A stretch of 64,000 nucleotides of DNA from Hydrocarboniphaga effusa AP103 (lineage in GTDB: Bacteria; Pseudomonadota; Gammaproteobacteria; Nevskiales; Nevskiaceae), in contig NZ_AKGD01000004.1 of the NCBI RefSeq assembly GCF_000271305.1, positions 620,001 to 684,000 of the forward strand, in the 5' to 3' direction. A program made the position numbers and the translations under genes. Positions 58,491 through 64,000 of the stretch are shown here, piece after piece. Below the pieces are notes generated by a model. That model saw nothing but the letters and a program-made list of their open reading frames with translations, made no database searches and was not told where the DNA came from. The stretch's first letter is position 1; each line of letters begins with the position of its first letter.

Positions 58491-59843
58491 TCAGATCAAC
58501 CGCATGATGTCGTTGTAGAAGGCCAGCACCATCAGCGTGCCGATGAAGGCAAACCCGATGTACTGACTGGCCGCGACGAAGCGCTCGGACAACGGCCGAC
58601 CCTTCACTCCTTCGATCGCATACAGCAGCAGGTGCCCGCCATCGAGCATCGGCACCGGCAGCAGGTTCAAAACACCCAGGCTGATACTGACGATGGCCAT
58701 GAAGCTCAGGAACGATACGAGCCCGATCTGGGCGGAATCCCCGGCCACCTGCGCGATCGAGATGGGACCGCTGACGTTCTTGACCGACACGTCTCCAGTT
58801 ACCATCCGACCCAGCATTCGCAGCGTCATCCAGCTCATTCGCCACGTCTGCGCGACGGCTGCCGGCACCGCATCCAAGGCATTCAGCCGGCGTTCGGCGC
58901 GCAAATCCTGCCACAAGTCCGGAGGCGTCGCTAATCCGGCACCGAGGCGCCCGGTAACCTGCCCGTCATTCTCGACGCGCGCGAGCACCACGGTTCGCTC
59001 GATCGGCGTTCCATTGCGCTCGGCCTGCACTTTGACGATCGCGCCAGGATGCTTCCGCACGAATTGGACCAGGGCGCGGGGGCTGGTCATCGTTTCGCCA
59101 TCGATCGAGATCAGCCGATCGCCTTCGCGCAGGCCGGCCACCTCGGCCGGCATGCCGGCTTCGAGCTGGGTCAGTACCGGTGGAGCCTTGGGCTCATAAG
59201 GCACCAGGCCCAGATCGTCGAACAGGAACTCGGGGTCGACGCGAACGCGCGCCAGGTCGAGATGCACTTCGCGCGGCAGGCCGTCCAGGCCCTTGACCGT
59301 GAGTTCGAGACGCCCGCCGTCTAGACTGCCTTCGATCAGGTCGGTGCTGAGCTCGGCCCAGGTGTCGATGGTTTCGTCCTTGATCGACAGGATCTGCTCG
59401 CCCGCCTTGAGTCCAGCGCTCGCCGCCGCACTGCCGGCCGGCGGCTCGCCGATGACCGGCTTGATGCCCTGCACGCCCACCACGAAGATCGCCCAGTACA
59501 GCGCGATCGCGAGCATGAAATTGAAGATCGGGCCGGCCGCCAGAATCGCCATGCGCACCGGCACGGACTGGTTGTTGAACGCCATGTGGCGCTCGTGCGC
59601 AGGGACCGGGCCTTCGCGCTCGTCGAGCAGCTTGACGTAGCCCCCGATCGGATACGGGGCGATCGACCATTCCACGCCATCACGCGCGCGGAAGGTCTTG
59701 AACGGCTTGCCCCAGCCGAGCGAGAAGCGCAACACCTTCACGCCGAGCCGGCGCGCCACCCAGTAGTGGCCAAGTTCGTGGAAGCACACCAGTACCGAGA
59801 TGGCGACGATGAAGCCGCCCACCTGCCAGACGATTTCAGGCAT
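58491..59843 (-). CDS. rseP: Regulator of sigma-E protease RseP
   Basis: The 450-residue site-2 zinc protease has the HELGH motif in LVCFHELGHYWVARRLGVKV, two PDZ-type domains (about 120-200 and 210-290) and the distal LLPVPMLDGGHLL near the C-terminus. It cuts anti-sigma factors within the membrane and clears signal peptides. The ATG at 59843 overlaps the dxr end by eight bases. Unlike the M50 protein at 3.3 kb, its zinc site is intact. Confidence 0.95.
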   Translation of the reverse strand: MPEIVWQVGGFIVAISVLVCFHELGHYWVARRLGVKVLRFSLGWGKPFKTFRARDGVEWSIAPYPIGGYVKLLDEREGPVPAHERHMAFNNQSVPVRMAILAAGPIFNFMLAIALYWAIFVVGVQGIKPVIGEPPAGSAAASAGLKAGEQILSIKDETIDTWAELSTDLIEGSLDGGRLELTVKGLDGLPREVHLDLARVRVDPEFLFDDLGLVPYEPKAPPVLTQLEAGMPAEVAGLREGDRLISIDGETMTSPRALVQFVRKHPGAIVKVQAERNGTPIERTVVLARVENDGQVTGRLGAGLATPPDLWQDLRAERRLNALDAVPAAVAQTWRMSWMTLRMLGRMVTGDVSVKNVSGPISIAQVAGDSAQIGLVSFLSFMAIVSISLGVLNLLPVPMLDGGHLLLYAIEGVKGRPLSERFVAASQYIGFAFIGTLMVLAFYNDIMRLI

Positions 59844-61038
59844 TGACCAGCGGCTCCTGCGTGGACAGACGGCCGGCGCACCAGCGGCGGGCCCAGGCAT
59901 CGATCGCCAGAATGGATTCGAGATCGTCGGCGGCAGCCCTGTGCGTCTGCAGGCCGGCGTCGATGCAGGCTTCGATCATGGAGGAGAGGTCGTAAAAGCC
60001 GAGGCGGCCGTCGAGAAACGCTGAGACCGCGACTTCGTTGGCCGCGTTCAATAAATTTGGGGCGTTCTGCCCTTCCCGCAGGGCCGCTCTTGCAAGACCC
60101 AGGCACGGAAAGCGGTTCAGGTCCGGGGTTTCGAAGCGAAACCGGCCGACAGCGGCCAGGTCGAGTCCACCGACGCCCGACTCCCAGCGCTGCGGCCAGG
60201 CCAGCGCATGGGCGATCGGCACGCGCATGTCAGGCTGGCCGAGCTGCGCGAGCATCGAACCATCCACGTATTCGACGAGAGAATGGATGATGCTTTCGGG
60301 GTGCACGACCACGTCGAGCTGGTCGTCGCCGACTTGATACAGCACCGAAGCTTCGATGAGTTCGAGCCCCTTGTTCATGAGCGTGGCGGAGTCGACCGAA
60401 ATCTTCTGGCCCATGCTCCAGTTCGGATGCTTGACCGCTTCCTGCGGCGTCGCGGCGTCGATGCGCTCGCGGCTCCATTCACGGAACGGCCCGCCCGAGG
60501 CGGTCAACAGCAGCTTGCGCACCCCCTTGGGCGCATCACCGCAGCGATAGGCCGGCGGCAGGCACTGGAAGATGGCGTTGTGCTCGCTGTCGATCGGCAG
60601 GATGCAGGCGCCGTTTGCGGCGGCTTCGCGCATGAGCAGGCGGCCGGCCATCACCAGCGGCTCCTTGTTGGCGATCAGCAGCTGCTTGCCCGCGCGTACG
60701 GCGGCCAGCGTCGGCAGCAGGCCGGCGGCCCCGACGATGGCCGACATCACCACGTCGGTATCGCTCGATCCGGCGACTTCGTTGAGCGCCTCGACGCCGG
60801 ACAGCACTTCGCAGTGAGAGTGTTCGGCGGCCAACGCCTTGCGCAGCAAAGTGGCGGCGGATTCTTCGACGAGCACGACGCGCTTGGGCGCGAATCGCCG
60901 GCAGAGCTCAAGCATGCCGCCCGCATCGCGGAACGCGGTCAACGTATGCACCTCGATCTCGTCCGCATGCAGCGCGGCCACTTCCAGGGTGCTGCGACCG
61001 ATGCTGCCGGTCGCCCCGAGAATGAGCAGACGACGCAT
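59836..61038 (-). CDS. dxr: 1-deoxy-D-xylulose 5-phosphate reductoisomerase
   Basis: The 400-residue MEP-pathway enzyme binds NADPH at LLILGATGSIGRSTLEV. It has LIANKEPLVMAG, ILPIDSEHNAIFQCL, the substrate loop LTASGGPFREWSRERI, PNWSMGQKISVDSATLMNKGLELIEA and VHPESIIHSLVEY. The ATG overlaps the cdsA stop (TGATG). Its product feeds ispD and ispF, which are encoded about 29 kb away. Confidence 0.96.
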   Translation of the reverse strand: MRRLLILGATGSIGRSTLEVAALHADEIEVHTLTAFRDAGGMLELCRRFAPKRVVLVEESAATLLRKALAAEHSHCEVLSGVEALNEVAGSSDTDVVMSAIVGAAGLLPTLAAVRAGKQLLIANKEPLVMAGRLLMREAAANGACILPIDSEHNAIFQCLPPAYRCGDAPKGVRKLLLTASGGPFREWSRERIDAATPQEAVKHPNWSMGQKISVDSATLMNKGLELIEASVLYQVGDDQLDVVVHPESIIHSLVEYVDGSMLAQLGQPDMRVPIAHALAWPQRWESGVGGLDLAAVGRFRFETPDLNRFPCLGLARAALREGQNAPNLLNAANEVAVSAFLDGRLGFYDLSSMIEACIDAGLQTHRAAADDLESILAIDAWARRWCAGRLSTQEPLVNA

Positions 61039-61874
61039 CAAAGTTTCAGCAGGTGCAAGCCGAGCGCCATCATCGGCGCGGCGGCGAGCAGGCTGTCGAC
61101 GCGGTCGAGAAAGCCGCCGTGGCCGGGCAGCAGCGTGCCGCTGTCCTTCACGCCGGCGGCGCGCTTGAACAGGCTCTCGGTCAGGTCGCCGAGGATCGAA
61201 ACCGCCGCGACCGTCATCGATACGAGCACGAACGGAACCGTCTTGTCGCCCGGCGCGAAGATCGCAATGCCGGCCGTGCAGGCCCAGACCGCACAAAGCA
61301 GCAGGCCGCCGATCGCGCCTTCGACGCTCTTGCCGGGCGATACCAGCGGCGCGAGCTTGCGCTTGCCGAAGCGGCGACCCGCGAAGTAGGCGCCGGTGTC
61401 CGCTGCGAAGATCAGGAAGAAGACGTACAGCAGCCGCCAGGTTCCCTCGTGCGGCTGCCCGCTTCCGCCGGCATGCAATACCGCGAGCGCGAGGATGGTC
61501 GGCAGCACGAGCACCTGCCCGATCAGCCCCATCGTGAGCTTGCCCGGGGCACCGCGTTCGAAGTTCTTCGGGTAGCCGCGCACGAGCGTGAACGCATAAA
61601 GCCACCAGAGCAGCGACACGATCGCGAGCAACAGCCAGAGCTCGGGACGCTGCTGAACGAGCCACCAGACCGCGGCGAGCAGCAGGCCCGTCAGCGCCGC
61701 ATACGCCAGCTTCGGCGACGCGGACGAAAACCGCATCAGCCCGGCCCATTCCCAGGCGATCAGCACGCCGATCAGCGAGAACACCGCATACAGCGCTGGA
61801 GTCGGCAGCCACCAGATCGCCGCGAGCAGCAACGGCAACAGGACCAGGGCGGTGGCGACTCGCTGCATCAGCAT
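61038..61874 (-). CDS. cdsA: Phosphatidate cytidylyltransferase
   Basis: The 278-residue polytopic enzyme makes CDP-diacylglycerol for phospholipid synthesis. The CDS signature lies in SILGDLTESLFKRAAGVKDSGTLLPGHGGFLDRVDSLL near the C-terminus (VKDSG, GHGG, LDRVDS). About eight membrane helices precede it. ATG codons at 61874 and 61868 are both suitable. The product ends where dxr starts. Confidence 0.95.
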   Translation of the reverse strand: MLMQRVATALVLLPLLLAAIWWLPTPALYAVFSLIGVLIAWEWAGLMRFSSASPKLAYAALTGLLLAAVWWLVQQRPELWLLLAIVSLLWWLYAFTLVRGYPKNFERGAPGKLTMGLIGQVLVLPTILALAVLHAGGSGQPHEGTWRLLYVFFLIFAADTGAYFAGRRFGKRKLAPLVSPGKSVEGAIGGLLLCAVWACTAGIAIFAPGDKTVPFVLVSMTVAAVSILGDLTESLFKRAAGVKDSGTLLPGHGGFLDRVDSLLAAAPMMALGLHLLKL

Positions 61875-61933
61875 GGGAATTCGATCTGCGATCCGCGGAA
61901 AAGAGGAGGAATCCGGACGGCCGGGCGTTGAAG

Positions 61934-62653
61934 CTAGGCGGATTCGGGCAAGCGTCCGAAACGACGATCTCGCGAGGCGAACCACTCGAGCGCCCGGGCG
62001 AACTCGGCATCACCGAAATCGGGCCAGAGGGTGTCACAAAAGTACAGCTCGGTATAGGCGAGCTGCCAGAGCATGAAATTGCTGATGCGCTGCTCGCCGC
62101 CGGTGCGCACGAGCAGATCGGGCGGCGGAACGCCCCGGGTATCGAGTTGTAACTCCAGGCTTTCGGTGGTGATCTCACCGCCGGCCGCGAGCACCCGGCG
62201 TGCCGCCTGAACGATGTCCCACTGCCCGCCGTAATCGACGGCGACCAGCAGCGTCAGCCCGGTGTTGTCCTTCGTGAGGTCGATCGCCCGCTCCATCGCG
62301 TCCTGCAGCTTCGGCGCGAAGCCTTCGCGGCTGCCGACGAAACGAATGCGTACGTTGTTGCGGTTCAGCGAAGCCACTTCGCGGCCCAGCGTCGCGACGA
62401 ACAGCTGCATGAGCAGCTTCACTTCGAGTTCGGGACGTTTCCAGTTCTCCTGGCTGAACGCGAAGATCGTCAGGTAGCGCACGCCAGCGCTGTGCGCGGC
62501 CCGCAAGACCTTGCGAACCGAGCGCACGCCGGCCCGGTGGCCGAGCGCGCGTGGCTGGTGGCGCTGCTGGGCCCAGCGGCCGTTGCCGTCCATGATGATG
62601 GCGACGTGGGCGGGAACCGAAGACTGGGGAACGCTGGGCGGAAGCCGGGTCAC
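61934..62653 (-). CDS. uppS: Undecaprenyl diphosphate synthase
   Basis: The 239-residue cis-prenyltransferase makes the C55 carrier for peptidoglycan and O-antigen. The catalytic block is HVAIIMDGNGRWAQQR, followed by GHRAGVRSVRKV, YLTIFAFSQENWKRP and PDLLVRTGGEQRISNFMLWQ. Length is normal. It lies between frr and cdsA. Confidence 0.95.
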   Translation of the reverse strand: MTRLPPSVPQSSVPAHVAIIMDGNGRWAQQRHQPRALGHRAGVRSVRKVLRAAHSAGVRYLTIFAFSQENWKRPELEVKLLMQLFVATLGREVASLNRNNVRIRFVGSREGFAPKLQDAMERAIDLTKDNTGLTLLVAVDYGGQWDIVQAARRVLAAGGEITTESLELQLDTRGVPPPDLLVRTGGEQRISNFMLWQLAYTELYFCDTLWPDFGDAEFARALEWFASRDRRFGRLPESA

Positions 62654-62708
62654 GGTGAGAGTCCGACGATGGAGACCGATGCGCGGAACGGGACAGGAAA
62701 CGCCCGTC

Positions 62709-63266
62709 CTACATCGACATCAGTTCCTTTTCCTTGGCCGCGGCAACTTCGTCGATCTTGGCGACGAACTGGTCCGTGAGCTTCTGGATATCGGTCTCGC
62801 CGCGCTTCTCGTCGTCGGCGCTGATGAGCTTTTCCTTGGCGAGCTCCTTGATGTCCTGGTTGGCGTCGCGACGCACGCTGCGAATGGCCACGCGGGCGCC
62901 TTCGGCTTCGCTCTTGACCACCTTGACCAGATCACGGCGCCGCTCTTCGGTGAGGGGCGGCATGATGATGCGGATGATGGTGCCCGCGGTGTTCGGGTTC
63001 AGGCCGAGGTCCGACTTCATGATGGCCTTCTCGATCACCGACACCATGTTCTTTTCCCAGGCCGTGATCGAGATCGTGCGGGCATCTTCGACGGTGATCT
63101 GCGCGGTCTGCGAAAGCGGAACTTCCGAGCCGTAGTAGTCGACGCGGATGTGGTCGAGCAACGCGGCGTTGGCGCGCCCGGTGCGCAGCTTGGCGAGTTC
63201 GTGGCGCAGCGAATCCACGCTCTTGTTCATGCGCTCGGTGGCGTCTTTCTTGATGTCGTTGAGCAT
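62709..63266 (-). CDS. frr: Ribosome recycling factor
   Basis: The 185-residue two-domain protein splits post-termination ribosomes with EF-G. Motifs are MNKSVDSLRHELAKLRTGRAN, VDYYGSEVPLSQTAQI and IIRIIMPPLTEERRRDLVK. AAGGAAAAG overlaps the pyrH stop just upstream, so translation is probably coupled. It is ten bases from pyrH. Confidence 0.96.
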   Translation of the reverse strand: MLNDIKKDATERMNKSVDSLRHELAKLRTGRANAALLDHIRVDYYGSEVPLSQTAQITVEDARTISITAWEKNMVSVIEKAIMKSDLGLNPNTAGTIIRIIMPPLTEERRRDLVKVVKSEAEGARVAIRSVRRDANQDIKELAKEKLISADDEKRGETDIQKLTDQFVAKIDEVAAAKEKELMSM

Positions 63267-63276
63267 TGTCTTTTCC

Positions 63277-63999
63277 TTAGCGGTGCACGCGCGTGCCGAT
63301 GGTTTCGTCGCCCATGACGATGCCCATCAGGGCACCCGGACGGTCCATGTCGTAGACGCGCAGTTTCATCTTGTGGTCGCGGCACAGCACCATCGCGGTC
63401 TGATCCATCACGCCCAGGCGCTTGTCGAGTGCCTCATCGTAGGTCAGCTCGTCGTAACGCGTCGCGGTCGGGTCTTTCTTCGGGTCGGCCGTATAAATAC
63501 CGTCGACCTTGGTCGCCTTGAGCATCACGTCGGCATTGATTTCGACGGCGCGCAGCGCGGCAGCGGAATCGGTCGTGAAGAACGGGTTGCCGGTGCCGGC
63601 CGCGAACACCACCACGCGGCCTTTCTCGAGATGGCGCACGGCGCGGCGGCGGATGTAGTCCTCGCAGACTTCGTTGATGCGGATCGCCGACTGCACGCGG
63701 GCTTCCAGGCCGACGCGCTCGACCGCATCCTGGATCGCAAGCGCGTTGATGCAGGTGGCGAGCATGCCCATCTGGTCGCCGGTCACGCGGTCCATGCCAG
63801 CCTTGGCCAGGCCTTCGCCGCGGAAGATGTTGCCTCCGCCGACGACGAGCGCCACCTGCACCCCCGCGTCGATGACTTCCTTGAGTTCGGCCGCCAGAAA
63901 GCGCATCACGTCCGGGGCGATGCCGAAATCTTCGCGCCCCATGAGGGCTTCGCCGGAGAGCTTGAGCAGAATGCGTTTGTAGGCAGGTTGATTGGCCAT
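63277..63999 (-). CDS. pyrH: UMP kinase
   Basis: The 240-residue amino-acid-kinase-fold enzyme makes UDP. It begins YKRILLKLSGEALMGRE and has VALVVGGGNIFRG, DQMGMLATCINALAI, VVFAAGTGNPFFTTDSAAALRA and KVDGIYTADPKKDPTA. The complete gene just fits in the window (ATG at 63999). tsf and rpsB would be expected upstream, outside the window. Confidence 0.96.
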   Translation of the reverse strand: MANQPAYKRILLKLSGEALMGREDFGIAPDVMRFLAAELKEVIDAGVQVALVVGGGNIFRGEGLAKAGMDRVTGDQMGMLATCINALAIQDAVERVGLEARVQSAIRINEVCEDYIRRRAVRHLEKGRVVVFAAGTGNPFFTTDSAAALRAVEINADVMLKATKVDGIYTADPKKDPTATRYDELTYDEALDKRLGVMDQTAMVLCRDHKMKLRVYDMDRPGALMGIVMGDETIGTRVHR

Positions 64000-64000
64000 G

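Overview
The window is a GC-rich, tightly packed piece of a gammaproteobacterial chromosome. Gene content and order (rluB-scpB-scpA-trpS, ppsR/ppsA, surE-pcm-dedA-nlpD, eno-ftsB-ispD-ispF, accA/dnaE/rnhB/lpxB, and the lpxA-to-pyrH block) and the predicted N-terminus of Pcm point to the Xanthomonadales (Lysobacterales). The family or genus cannot be fixed from this sequence alone. I see no rRNA, tRNA, CRISPR array, insertion sequence or prophage. Almost all of the window is housekeeping DNA, with a few accessory islands.

Layout. 1-4.6 kb (minus strand): the end of an operon for chromosome condensation and RNA modification (partial rluB, scpB, scpA, trpS, an M50 peptidase-like membrane protein, yciO). 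4.7-5.8 kb (plus): yciB, yciI, bolA. 5.8-8.7 kb (minus): a lipoprotein and a Tat-exported PhoD-type phosphatase. 8.8-12.9 kb: divergent ppsR and ppsA with four TTCGATC repeats between them, then a periplasmic RNase T2. 12.9-16.4 kb (minus): a signalling operon of a single-domain response regulator, a REC-GGDEF-degenerate-EAL protein and a histidine kinase whose membrane domain resembles the plant ethylene receptor. 16.6-19.7 kb: a CinA-like protein, grxD, sodB, argF. 19.8-22.7 kb (plus): luxR, a lux-box-like palindrome, luxI, an unknown ORF and an EAL phosphodiesterase. These look like a quorum-sensing to c-di-GMP module.

22.8-31.9 kb: nadC, then murI, sppA, nlpD, dedA, pcm and surE on the minus strand, an smr gene, a TetR regulator, and ispF/ispD. 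32-42 kb: ftsB, eno, an accessory stretch (hypothetical ORF, DUF4105 protein, DUF3015 protein), pyrG, an intergenic repeat, an acyl-CoA ligase, tilS and a secreted thioredoxin-like protein. 42.2-50 kb (minus): accA, dnaE, rnhB and lpxB, with a second lipoprotein on the plus strand homologous to the one at 5.8 kb. 50.2-53.0 kb (plus): a TonB-dependent receptor lying between lpxB and lpxA. 53.2-64.0 kb (minus): pyrH-frr-uppS-cdsA-dxr-rseP-bamA-skp-lpxD-fabZ-lpxA, the classical envelope biogenesis operon.

How the parts fit. The right third makes and assembles the outer membrane: lipid A from lpxA/D/B with fabZ, phospholipid from cdsA, undecaprenyl carrier from uppS, and outer membrane proteins through bamA/skp. 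The isoprenoid enzymes dxr, ispD and ispF feed uppS. The two most interesting regions both act on c-di-GMP: one cyclase is linked to a putative ethylene sensor, and one phosphodiesterase is linked to acyl-homoserine-lactone synthesis.
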